Shown in pieces: positions 45,365-55,101 of a stretch of DNA of 64,000 bases. The stretch is taken from NCBI GenBank assembly GCA_937885465.1, contig CAKZZM010000177.1, forward strand, positions 17,322 through 81,321. Reading direction: 5' to 3'. The notes under the pieces are model-generated. The model worked only from the letters and a program-made list of their open reading frames with translations, did no database searches and was not told the origin of the DNA. Position 1 is the first letter of the stretch. Every line of letters begins with the position of its first letter. A program made the translations under genes and the position numbers. The DNA is from an uncultured Bacteroidales bacterium. Its GTDB lineage: Bacteria > Bacteroidota > Bacteroidia > Bacteroidales > Paludibacteraceae.

Positions 45365-46558
45365 ATGAAAACAATAAGATACGCCTTATCCTTAGTCGTT
45401 GCTATGGTAGGGAGCATAGCATACGCAGCCAACATTGTGGATTACACATTTCCGAAGAACAGCACTCACAGTTCTGTTCCGGTCTCTGAGACATCGGTCA
45501 GCTCGCTCGGCTCTACCACTATTGCCTTTTCCGGCACATTTGAGCTTCGCTCCGGTGGTATTCGTCTTAAACAAAACACCGACACGGTAACAATCACCTT
45601 ACCCGTTGACCTCGGTACAGCCGACACAATTTTTCTGCATTGGACCGGTCAGTCAGATGGCACCAAACATGGTCCAATCATCAATTGCTCAGGTAGCACT
45701 GTCAGCGATGTGAGCGAGGCCAATAACGACGAACGGATACTCACTGCGCCTGTCGGCATCAACACTAATGAAATCAACGCTTCGGGACACAATATCATGA
45801 AAATCTACCGTTTTGGTAGCAAGTCGGTTATGCTTCGCCGCATAGTCATCACCCGTGGCTCCGGCGGTTCCTCTGAGCCGATAGATGAACCCCGGCCAGA
45901 ACAACTCGTTGTGGAGGGAGCTATGATATGGGATTGGACTGATGCCTCTGACTATCAAAAAGTGTCTCCTGCAAGTACCACCGATACCATCCTTATGTCA
46001 ACTATCGATGGCATCACCACCAACTACTCTGCTTTCGATGCGCGTTATATCATGATGGTTGGCGAGAACGCTGTGCGCAACGGAGATGCCTGCCAAGTAA
46101 ACTGGCTCATGCTTAAACTGGCTAAACCAGGACATGTCAAAGTCAAGTTTTCCAACGTAGGCGACGGCAACAAAGGCTCACGATACCTCTATATCAACGG
46201 TGAGAACACGGGTGTCTATTCTGACTCTACCGAGACCCATGGAGCAAAGAATGTTGAGCAGGACATCCCTGCCGGCGAACTTGTTTTCACCGCACAACGC
46301 ACCGACAAAGAGGGTAACCAGGCTATACGTATCATGCGTATCGAATATACGCCACAGACAGAGACGATGCTGGATGCGGCTCAGGACGTACTCCTCAATA
46401 ACGGTATAGTACTTAACAAAGCCAACGCCTTGACGGAAGTGTTCAGTGCAACAGGACAACGGATAGCTGCCACCACCACTGACTACGACACCAACCACCT
46501 GCCCGCAGGAGTATATATAATACGACAAAACAGCAAGAGTATAAAAATTCAGAAATAA
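45365..46558 (+). CDS. Secreted PUL protein with type IX-like C-terminal domain
   Basis: A 397-residue protein starting with a signal peptide (MKTIRYALSLVVAMVGSIAY). Residues 25-165 resemble the N-terminal module of the gene at 41138 (VDYTFPKNS; TIFLHWTGQSDG). Residues 175-330 repeat its third module closely (GAMIWDWT, ARYIMMVGENAVRNGDACQ, FTAQRTDKEGNQAIRIMRIE). The last 50 residues (TEVFSATGQRIA, LPAGVYIIRQ, SIKIQK) are a good type A sorting domain. The short spacer upstream holds a small palindrome TGACGCAACGTCA at 45315. Function unknown; binding of the PUL glycan is plausible. Confidence 0.72.
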   Translation: MKTIRYALSLVVAMVGSIAYAANIVDYTFPKNSTHSSVPVSETSVSSLGSTTIAFSGTFELRSGGIRLKQNTDTVTITLPVDLGTADTIFLHWTGQSDGTKHGPIINCSGSTVSDVSEANNDERILTAPVGINTNEINASGHNIMKIYRFGSKSVMLRRIVITRGSGGSSEPIDEPRPEQLVVEGAMIWDWTDASDYQKVSPASTTDTILMSTIDGITTNYSAFDARYIMMVGENAVRNGDACQVNWLMLKLAKPGHVKVKFSNVGDGNKGSRYLYINGENTGVYSDSTETHGAKNVEQDIPAGELVFTAQRTDKEGNQAIRIMRIEYTPQTETMLDAAQDVLLNNGIVLNKANALTEVFSATGQRIAATTTDYDTNHLPAGVYIIRQNSKSIKIQK

Positions 46559-46600
46559 ACTACGGAACTGACAAGAGACGCATTTCTTCAAGTACGTCTC

Positions 46601-46631
46601 TTGCTTACCTCGCTTTTTATTTGTACCTTTG
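46601..46631 (+). promoter_or_regulatory. Predicted promoter of the PUL regulator
   Basis: TTGC at 46601-46604 and TACCTTTG at 46624-46631 (about 20 bases apart). Transcription would begin only about 3-6 bases before the ATG at 46641. A TTG at 46629 that could open the frame lies inside the -7 box and cannot be the start. Confidence 0.6.
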
Positions 46632-46640
46632 CAAAAGTCA

Positions 46641-49376
46641 ATGCGGTTAATCGGCAAACATATCAGTCTAATATTTCTCTGCGTAGCTTTTGCTATCAGC
46701 CATGCCCATGCCATGCGCCACCTGACTACCACTGACGGCTTGAGCAATAAACAGACATTCTCCATCGTCTATGATAGAAAGGGATTCATCTGGGTCAGTA
46801 CAAGAAACGGCGTTGACCGATTTAGCGGCTCAGACTTTAAGAGCTATCGCTTGCTTAATGCACAAGGAGACGATGTCGCCGGCAGAACAAACACGGTCAT
46901 TAGCGCACCGGACACTCTGCCATGCGTATATACAAACAACGGAGATGTCTTCCGATATGCCCCGTGTCATGATCGATTTAATCTTGTAGTTTCGTTCTCT
47001 GATATTCTACAACTGACAGACCTATACGTTAATAGCGTTACTTATACTAACGAAAACACCATCTTTGTATGCCACTCTTCCGGACTATTAAGGTATAATA
47101 TCGCATCCGGTAAAGTTGATACTATCACCTCAATGTCAGGCATAAGCGTCAATAGTCTCATTCCGCTCAACAACAACGATTACGCAATAGCTACCGGCAA
47201 TGGTTTTTACCTTTGTAGTATAACTTCACTATTCGACACAATCCACCTCCACTCCCTGCCACACCAACGCATTCAGGCTTTGTGCTACGATCCTCTCTCT
47301 GAGCGATTGTTCATTGGTGCTTTCGATGGTCAGCTATACTCTCTCGATCTCCCTACTCGTCATGTGGCAGTCCTCTACGATGCCGGTGCGTGCATACGAC
47401 ACATCACCCTCTACGACAGGGCACTATGGCTTGCCACCGATGGACATGGCGTGGCACGCTTAGCTCTCGACCAACCACGAACAGCTTTTTACGACAAACT
47501 ACGACAACAACTCACCGACTGCCCCGCTCACACCTACTATCTCCTTATTGTAGATAAACGCCTTTGGGTAGCGACCCGCGGTAGCGGTTTGTGTTACTTC
47601 GATGCCGAACAACCGGCGTTTAAATCTTATCCGGCACCATTTAACGAACCTGGCAAGAACGACAAGACTCTCAACACAATACTCGAGGACCATTACGGCT
47701 CTGTATGGATAGCCGGCAACCAGGGTATCTGCAAGATTGACCGACAAGGAAATAAATATTTCGTCCTTAACAACGGAGTAAACAATAACATTATGGCTCT
47801 ATGTGAGGATCGATATGGCAATATATGGGCCGGCGGCAGCAATAATGCGACTTGTATTGCCATAGACGAAAAGACTTGCCAAGTCAAACACCATCTCTCC
47901 TTCCCTGCCGATAAACCCAAATCACGCACCTACTGCTTGTTTTCAGACTCCAAAGGACAAGTATGGGCCGGCGGTTATGGCTCACTACTGACGGCATTTG
48001 ACCCTATAGCCTATACCTTCACACAATATCCGGTCAAGTACGTCAACTGCATAGCAGAACAAGAAGGTGTCATTTATGCCGGCACTACCAACGGATTGAT
48101 GGCGCTTAACCCACACAACAAAGATAGCGCAGGCTTCATTAATCTGCTTGAATCAGCTAATCTAAGTGCTAACCTCAGGTGCATCAACCATATCCACCCT
48201 GCACCTGACGGTAGCTTATGGCTCTCCACAGAAGGAGGGCTTATAAATTTCAATAACAAACAACACTCACTAACTATCTACAGCACCGACATCGGACTAC
48301 TCAGCAATAGTATATGCGCCTCCATACTTGATGCCAAAGGCAGGCTGTGGCTCTCGTCAAACAAAGGATTGCAGTGCCTGATACCACAAACAAAACAAGT
48401 GTTTTCGTACACCGAAACAGAAGGTCTGGCTGACGAGAATTTCAAAAACCGCTTTGCCCAACGACTGCAGTCCGGCGAACTGATATTCGGAACTGCAACA
48501 CACATAACACTCTTCGACCCCGAACTGATTACGCCTGCCAAAATAAGTGCTAACATTGTTATAAGCTCCATCTCCATTAACGGACAAAACGACTCTACAA
48601 ACATTGCCGATAACGTCACACAAATCACAATCCCACAAAATCCCAACCAACATTTCTCCATAACCATTAATTGCATCAACTACTCACTGCCAAACAAAGT
48701 TCAGCTACGGTGGAAACTTATTGATTATGACAGCGATTGGCAAATGGGCGAGGAAAATGGTGCTTTGTCATACTCTCATGTCCCACATGGCAAACACACA
48801 TTGCTGATACAAGCAATAAACACCCTCACGGGCGAAACACTTGATACCAGAGAAATATCTATCCACGTTAGACGTAATATAAACACTGTGCCTTGGTTAG
48901 TGGCACTCGTCTGCATTCTGACACTCGTCCTTATAGTATGCGTCATCGGCATCAACACAAGAAACAAGGAACAAGGACAAAGGACAAAGGACAAAGAACC
49001 GACAATCAACGACACCTCGGCAAAAACAGACTATGTCTCTTCCGTACAACCGACAATTCCGCTTGACAACGACTTTATTAAAAGAGTCAGCCTACTGCTT
49101 GACTCTAATATCGACAACTCCGAATATACCATCGACCAATTAGCTGCGGATATGGCAATGAGCCGCAGCAGTTTCTTCACCAAACTTAAAGCTATCTCCG
49201 GAGTCGGACCTAACGACTTTATACGGACCTACCGTCTGCAACACGCTGCACAAATGTTGAGAGAGCATAAGTACAGCATCACCGAAGTAGCGTATGATTC
49301 AGGATTTAATGACGTTAAGTATTTCTCCACCGTCTTCAAAAAACATTTCGGAGTCAGCCCAAGCAAGTTTAAATAG
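46641..49376 (+). CDS. Membrane-spanning one-component regulator: propeller, Y_Y_Y, AraC domain
   Basis: A 911-residue protein. The periplasmic part has repeated propeller blades (SIVYDRKGFIWVSTRNGVDR, ILEDHYGSVWIAGNQGICKI, LCEDRYGNIWAGGSN and others) and a Y_Y_Y domain (YDSDWQMGEENGALSYSHVP). One membrane helix (about residues 755-775) follows. Next comes a short linker and directly an AraC DNA-binding domain (EYTIDQLAADMAMSRSSFFT, YSITEVAYDSGFNDVKYFST). Bacteroidetes hybrid two-component systems have the same ends but also histidine kinase, ATPase and receiver domains in between, typically about 1300 residues or more. None is present, so signalling must pass straight from sugar sensing to DNA binding. 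It probably activates the PUL upstream. Confidence 0.9.
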   Translation: MRLIGKHISLIFLCVAFAISHAHAMRHLTTTDGLSNKQTFSIVYDRKGFIWVSTRNGVDRFSGSDFKSYRLLNAQGDDVAGRTNTVISAPDTLPCVYTNNGDVFRYAPCHDRFNLVVSFSDILQLTDLYVNSVTYTNENTIFVCHSSGLLRYNIASGKVDTITSMSGISVNSLIPLNNNDYAIATGNGFYLCSITSLFDTIHLHSLPHQRIQALCYDPLSERLFIGAFDGQLYSLDLPTRHVAVLYDAGACIRHITLYDRALWLATDGHGVARLALDQPRTAFYDKLRQQLTDCPAHTYYLLIVDKRLWVATRGSGLCYFDAEQPAFKSYPAPFNEPGKNDKTLNTILEDHYGSVWIAGNQGICKIDRQGNKYFVLNNGVNNNIMALCEDRYGNIWAGGSNNATCIAIDEKTCQVKHHLSFPADKPKSRTYCLFSDSKGQVWAGGYGSLLTAFDPIAYTFTQYPVKYVNCIAEQEGVIYAGTTNGLMALNPHNKDSAGFINLLESANLSANLRCINHIHPAPDGSLWLSTEGGLINFNNKQHSLTIYSTDIGLLSNSICASILDAKGRLWLSSNKGLQCLIPQTKQVFSYTETEGLADENFKNRFAQRLQSGELIFGTATHITLFDPELITPAKISANIVISSISINGQNDSTNIADNVTQITIPQNPNQHFSITINCINYSLPNKVQLRWKLIDYDSDWQMGEENGALSYSHVPHGKHTLLIQAINTLTGETLDTREISIHVRRNINTVPWLVALVCILTLVLIVCVIGINTRNKEQGQRTKDKEPTINDTSAKTDYVSSVQPTIPLDNDFIKRVSLLLDSNIDNSEYTIDQLAADMAMSRSSFFTKLKAISGVGPNDFIRTYRLQHAAQMLREHKYSITEVAYDSGFNDVKYFSTVFKKHFGVSPSKFK

Positions 49377-49426
49377 CAGGCTGACAGAATGGCAGAAAAA
49401 AGGATAGCGGATAGAGAAATAGTGGA

Positions 49427-49499
49427 GAACGTTCGGAGACGTTCGCCACTGCCAATCAACATCGCGGACGAGCCGTCCACGCCCCAGACGTTCTCCACT
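49427..49499 (-). repeat. Palindromic repeat plus GC-hairpin variant, inverted
   Basis: The standard unit at 49427-49450 is in minus orientation and with the AGTGG before it forms a longer near-perfect hairpin. 49461-49499 is the inverted counterpart of the variant at 43467, with one to two changes in its GC stem. It lies between the regulator and the convergent gene at 49509. Confidence 0.9.
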
Positions 49500-49508
49500 A
49501 CGTGTCGG

Positions 49509-51032
49509 TTACTTTGATTGAGTTGCTAACCAGTGGTTGAGGTCGAGGTGAGGGTTGCCGAGACGGGTTCGTAGTTTCTGGCGTCTGTTCCATATCGTTC
49601 TGTCGGAGACGTTGAGTAGCACTGCTATCTCATTATTATCCAGTCCTAACATTGCCAAGGCAATAAACCTGTCGTCCTGTTCGGTCAGGCCTTTATAACG
49701 CTTGTGCAGTTCGTCTAAAAAAGAACCATACACGGCATTGAACTCTTTGAGGAAAGCCTGCCAGTTGTTGTCATTGGAAAAGGTGTTCTCTTCGAGATAG
49801 TTCTGTACCCAAGCGGGTAGTCCTTTCGGCAGTCCGTCTGCAGAGCGCCGGAGTCGTACCGCCAGTCCGACACGTTGTTGCAATATCTTCTTGAGCGAAG
49901 CCCGTTTGTCATCGAGTATGGCAGCAGTCTGCTGAGCTGTTTGCCTTGCAAGTTGCGCCTCATGCTCACGAACTAAACGTCGGCTACGTTCTATGAGGAA
50001 GAGCAGTAGGCTGATGAGAAGAAACAGTGCCACGACACCGACAAGCAGCCATAGGCGTTGTTTCTCTATCGTGAGTCGTAAACTCTTTTGTTGCTCCCTC
50101 TCCAAGTCGTACAATCGTGCAATAGCGTAGGTGCGTACCGTCCCCTCTACGTGTATGCGCTGCATAGTGTTGTGGTAGAGTGTGTACATAGTTTGATATG
50201 CTTGTTCCCACTGCGACTCCCGGCTTAACAAACGGCTTTGCAGCTCTTGATATTTCTCCGCACTCCACCGCGTATATATCGTGTCGGCAGCAAAGACATC
50301 AATCCAATAACGGGCGGAGTCTGTTGCTCCACAATCAAGGCAATATTCGGCAGGAATCCAAGCATAACGATAGAGCGCGAAGGAGTCACATAGAATCTTG
50401 CTCTCAACGAGCAACAGTTCGGTATCTTTAGGCGAACGGTTGAGCAGATACTGCATGTAGATATCATGATATATCAGCCTGTTCGACTGTCTCTGCGCCA
50501 AATCTAATGCTTGCCGGAAATACTTCTCGTATAGTATTGTATCCGCTTTCCATAGACTCATACGCGCCATATCTCGATAGGCGCACGCAAGACGCAGTGT
50601 ATCAGCTGACCTCTCGAAATATGGGACAGATGCTGCATATTTCTCTCCTGCCTCCGTCCAAAGGTAGTCGTTCTGCTCTAATGCTGAGCCTTGCACGATG
50701 TATATCATACCCGCTGTCGGGTCGTCCTCGTCAAGGAAGCGGATAAGCGTCTCCGCCTCTTTAAGAGGAGTCATCACAGCGTCATACCGCGTAGTGTAGT
50801 TATATACGGATCCTTGCAGATATAGTGCGTGGCATAATGCCTGCCGGTCTCCTGCGTTGCGTGCATCTGCCACGAGAGCACACAGCGTGCTGTCCGGCGG
50901 GACATGCCCTTGTCGGAAAAGGGCGGTCTCATCTGCTATCTGCTGCCGTAAAGTACTATCAATCTGAGCGGCATGCTTACATCCGCTCAAACTGATAACA
51001 CTTAGTAGGAGTATTAGTTTCCACAATTTCAT
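49509..51032 (-). CDS. TPR-containing membrane lipoprotein with C-terminal HTH
   Basis: A 507-residue protein. The start is a lipoprotein signal (LILLLSVISLSGCKHA, Cys18). Residues 50-310 are helical TPR-like repeats (ALCHALYLQGSVYN; ACAYRDMARMSL). A membrane helix (LWLLVGVVALFLLISLLLFL, about residues 330-349) and a coiled coil follow. The C-terminus (YKGLTEQDDRFIALAMLGLD, NEIAVLLNVSDRTIWNRRQK) is a LuxR/HTH-type DNA-binding domain. This arrangement, sensor outside and HTH inside, is a known Bacteroidetes type without a named function. Start and previous stop overlap (ATGA), so it is translated with the YD-like protein at 51029. Confidence 0.82.
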   Translation of the reverse strand: MKLWKLILLLSVISLSGCKHAAQIDSTLRQQIADETALFRQGHVPPDSTLCALVADARNAGDRQALCHALYLQGSVYNYTTRYDAVMTPLKEAETLIRFLDEDDPTAGMIYIVQGSALEQNDYLWTEAGEKYAASVPYFERSADTLRLACAYRDMARMSLWKADTILYEKYFRQALDLAQRQSNRLIYHDIYMQYLLNRSPKDTELLLVESKILCDSFALYRYAWIPAEYCLDCGATDSARYWIDVFAADTIYTRWSAEKYQELQSRLLSRESQWEQAYQTMYTLYHNTMQRIHVEGTVRTYAIARLYDLEREQQKSLRLTIEKQRLWLLVGVVALFLLISLLLFLIERSRRLVREHEAQLARQTAQQTAAILDDKRASLKKILQQRVGLAVRLRRSADGLPKGLPAWVQNYLEENTFSNDNNWQAFLKEFNAVYGSFLDELHKRYKGLTEQDDRFIALAMLGLDNNEIAVLLNVSDRTIWNRRQKLRTRLGNPHLDLNHWLATQSK

Positions 51033-54000
51033 AAAATTCTCTCTCCTTGTAGGTTAAGTCGTCTTCCATCAGGCAGGATTATTACTAACTGTCCGTTCTC
51101 AATGGTCTTTATGGTGGAGTTGCGAAGCGAGTCACCGGTGCTATCTAACCATGTAGCTACAGGCATCGGGTCGTAAGGAACGACGGGCGGAGTAGGCACA
51201 ATCTCTTCACCACCATAGTTAACCAAGCCGGTGAAACCCGATGTAGCAAACTCTCCCTTATAGACATGTATCGGTGTCTCGTTCTCATCGAGAGTGGCTA
51301 CGGTGTAGGAGTATTTGGTACCTTCAGTCAAACCCGTGACCATAAAACTGAGCGTCTCTCCCACCCCATGTGTATCATGTCGCGACGGTGCAAAGGCGAT
51401 GCTTATGAGTCTGCCGATAGCGTCTAATGTCAGATGGCAGAAGACCTCACCGTCCTTGCGGATGTCAATGATATACTTCTCTGCGGCACTATCCGTCGGC
51501 CAGGTGAAGTAAGCCGTTGTCTCGCTCGGTTCTACGGTGACATACCCGATCTGCTCTTGCGGTTCGGAAGGGATCGTGTCGGTGGGGATGGTATCCGCCG
51601 GAATGGTGTCAGCGGGCAGATCTTTCAGTTGAGTGTAGCGGAAGAGGATGTCATACGCTTGATCGGTGCCGTGTTGGTAGGTGCCGCTGACGGGGCGTGA
51701 GACATTATGATGTCCGTTGAAGAGGGAAGAGAGTGTTGATTCGGCTACGCCATACGCTTCCGGCGAGAGCATCGGTTGGTTGCCGCCAAGCGAGGTGTCG
51801 TAGGCAAAGTGCCACGTATATTCGGCTTGGTGTACGCCTCCGCAGCCAATGGTGCCGGTAGAACGGGATGTGAGATTACCTTTGGCATCCATCTCTACCG
51901 GATTGAGGTCTGTTCCTCGATAGGTGGGTGCTTGGCAGAGCCATTGCCCGTCAGACCACTTATAGTAATCGCGCAAGAGCCAGTCGGTATTATCGCCCTC
52001 ATAGAGGTAGTCATACCGCTCGGTAGGCTGTACGGTCATTTCGTCACCGCTGACTATGGTATATTTGACGGAGGTGGTCAGTCTGCCTGCTTCGTCGTAT
52101 AGCGACGCACCATAGAAGGAAGAGGCGGTATTTTGCCATGTCCCGCTTGTCGTATCATATTTGCTCCAAGTGACACAAGCTACAGCGTCTTGGGTCATCG
52201 TGTCGTCATAGAAATAGCGTTTGCGGGTGGATGGTAGGGTATCCGTGTAGGTGATATGCTCTAAGACACGCCCTTGCTGGTCGTAGGTGAATACATTGGG
52301 GTGGCGAATAACGGGTTCTTCCACTCCATTGAATTGCCGCGTCTCGATGAGCCATCCTGCGTCATTGTAGGTGCTATAGGTATGGCTAAAAGTATCCGTG
52401 CCGAAATAGTGCATTTCTTGCAGGGGTTCTTCGCCGGTGTACAAAGTGCCGCTCAGTCGTCTTCGCCACCAACCGGCTGCCCATAACTCGTCCACTTTGT
52501 AGTCCGACTCATACCAATAGTTGGAGGGATCGATGGTATAGTGGGCAATAGCCGCCACATCGGTTCCATCTCCTTCGGGCACATAACTATAGACATCGTA
52601 GCGTATAGGGTACCATTCGCCATAGAACGCGTACCACCTCATCGTATCTATTCGGTCTTGTGAGTCGTAGTACGCTTTCTTATAGATTCCGTGGATATTC
52701 TGATCGGTGAGTTCACAGGTTGAGCAGGAATTGTGGAAGATACCCGTCACCTTGCCCTCCTTATTGTAATAGGTATAGACCTCTGCATCAAAGAAATGCG
52801 TAGCCAATTCGCCTTTGTAGTTATAATAGGTATAACCTATTTCATTGCGGGTATAGCATTGTTTGTCGCTGTCCCATGGCTTAAAGATATAGTAGGTGGC
52901 TTGAGTGGTCACACCATTGGCATCGGTGGTGGATGCGGTGGCAGATTGCGGTACGCCATTCTGATTGGTGACGACCGTATAACTGCTCTCCGACACCAAT
53001 TCCCATTCGCCGGTAATGGCATTTCGTTTCTCTTTTACACTACGATTGCCGCCGAAGGGTCTGTTATAGGTGGTGGAGGTTGTCCTTGTGGTGTCCGCCG
53101 TATTGATAACGGTTATTTGGGTGTAGTCATCGGTCACGACGGTATCGTTCACTAAGGTCCAGTCATTGAGGAAGTGATACTGATAGTTCCGTCCATGGGT
53201 CAGAGAGCCGTTTTCCCACTCGCGGTTAGTATAGACATAGACGGTGTCAATATTTAGTTGATACACGCCTAAATCGTCTTGTATATATCTGAACCATAGA
53301 TAAGACGACGAATCTTGTGCGAAGGTCAGTTGCCCGTCTTGGTCATAGCGGTAGGTCAGATCCTTGTTAAGGTAGCAATCATATCTTGGGTGATTGCTAT
53401 AGAGCTTACAGTGGTAGGCATAATCGCGTGTGAGTTTGGTGACGGAGCCTTGGGTCGGGTCGAACAGTTGCCATGCCTGCACGCTATTGAGCTGCCAAGT
53501 GCCATGGGCAAAGGTGGATTTAGCCAAATAGAGATCCTTTTGCGTCTGACGGTCATAAATGCGTTCTTGGCGGTTAATGGTGGAGTCAACGCCAACCGTG
53601 TCGTAGGTATAGGTATAGGTGTCCGTTACCTCTCGGATGCTGTCTTTGCCATAAGATATATCCGTTATGGTTTTCTTCGTTAGTACCCCGTTGGCGAAGG
53701 AGCGCGAGTCGGTCAGGTCACGCGTCTTATTGCCTAACTCAAACTCTTGACGAGACAAACTATAACTTGTTTGAAGCGAGTCGGCGTTCCACTTTTCGGT
53801 GATGGTACCTGTGGCTATCGTTGCACCGGAGAGATTGTACTCGTTGATGGTCGTTGTAATGGTTTTGCCTTTGTAATAGTTGTACTTCTTCGTTTCCGAA
53901 TAGATGCATCGGTGTTGCTCATAACGCTCATTCTTCTGAGAATAGATATAGAATGAATCGGTATTATAATCATTGTATGTATTAAGGATAAGCTCCGTTG

Positions 54001-54706
54001 CGGTGGAATCCGTTTGGGTGACGATGGTGCGACCGTTCACATAGTACGGCAGTCTGTTATACAATGCTAACAACTCGTCACCCGTCAATATGTGGGTGGT
54101 GTCCAAAACGGCAAGGAAAAGGGAGTCATAATCCATTTCACATTCCACCATATCGTAGTTGCGTATCTGGCGGATGAGTGAACCGTTTTCGTCATACACA
54201 TTCCGATAGGAGTCGTACGCATAATCGTAGTATTAGCTATTGCGGACAATCGTATCCGCGAGCGGATTGTAAGCGGCAAACGAATCGGCGCTCATCACGG
54301 CACCGTTACGGGTACGAATGAGTGAGATTTCTTCTCGGTGTTTACCGTTCGGACCGATGAGGCTATAGATCGTTTGGGTAGTCCTGCCTAGCACCTCAAC
54401 GGAGTCCGACCATTCGCCGACATGCATAAACTCTAAGGTGTAAAACGAGGCGGAGTCGTAGGCAAAACGGATGACCGAACCTTCTTTGAGGGTGTCCCCG
54501 AGTTCGTTGTCATAACCGACGTAGTTTCGGTTGCGGATCTCGTCAAGCCGCCAAGTGTAGTCATCGGCATCAACAATAGTCTGAGTAGCAGTGGCTGCCG
54601 CCTGCAAGGACTCGCCTACCTCTTGCACATAGGCGTTAGCAAATAATGTACCCGCATATATGAGCGCACACAAGAGGAGTACATTTCTCGAAATAGTTTT
54701 CTTCAT
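51029..54706 (-). pseudogene. Large secreted YD-repeat-like protein, interrupted by one in-frame stop
   Basis: Two open frames, 54233-54706 (signal peptide MKKTISRNVLLLCALIYAGT) and 51029-54199, are in the same frame and separated only by a TAA (54233-54235). Continuous protein reads RNS, stop, YYDYAYDSYRN, so a Tyr codon probably became TAA by one change. The whole would be about 1225 residues. The body has YD/RHS-like phrases (TYSTYNDAGWLIETRQFNG, VFTYDQQGRVLEHITYTD), a Pro-Ala-Asp-Thr linker, an Fn3-like domain and a C-terminus IENGQLVIILPDGRRL. Its last 4 bases overlap the HTH regulator. Either the gene is decaying, the stop is read through, or it is an assembly error. The frame also has an ATG at 54718. 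Confidence 0.7.
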
Positions 54707-54766
54707 TGGAAAATTCATTTTAAAGATGGCTTAATTATTTTTTATTATTCTTAACAACGACTGTAT

Positions 54767-54818
54767 AGTGGAGAACGTCTCCGAACGTTCTGGTAGTAGA
54801 GAACGTCTCCGAACGTAG
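54767..54818 (+). repeat. Interspersed palindromic repeat, two copies
   Basis: A complete unit at 54767-54790 and a copy with altered end at 54795-54818, in the leader of the YD-like gene. They are followed by short direct repeats of the type CACTTGGTGCTTAGTACTTA. Confidence 0.88.
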
Positions 54819-54887
54819 CACTCTCGTACTTCGTACTTAGTCACTTGGTGCTTAGTACTTAGTCACTTGGTACTTTAAAAGACATTG

Positions 54888-54919
54888 CAAAATTACTGCT
54901 TTTTTGTGAAATACGCAAA
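54888..54919 (-). promoter_or_regulatory. Predicted promoter of the YD-like gene
   Basis: Minus-strand TAATTTTG (complement of 54888-54895) and TTTG (complement of 54916-54919), spaced by 20 bases. The leader of about 170 bases contains the repeat pair at 54767-54818. Confidence 0.6.
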
Positions 54920-55070
54920 TTTTTGGCTTACCCGCCCCGCAAAAACGACCATTGATTTTCAATGAATAAGCGAACCAAGAACAACAATTACTTACCCGAG
55001 TAACTGCCACTGCCGCCACACAAACGGATTCGCAGCATCCTGAGGTATTATTAGTCCTCGGTGAACAATA

Positions 55071-55094
55071 AGTGGAAAACGTCTCCGAACGTTA
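55071..55094 (+). repeat. Interspersed palindromic repeat, single degenerate copy
   Basis: AGTGGAAAACGTCTCCGAAC then GTTA, in the 515-base spacer between the YD-like gene and the DUF4143 gene. Confidence 0.85.
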
Positions 55095-55101
55095 TAATCG
55101 G

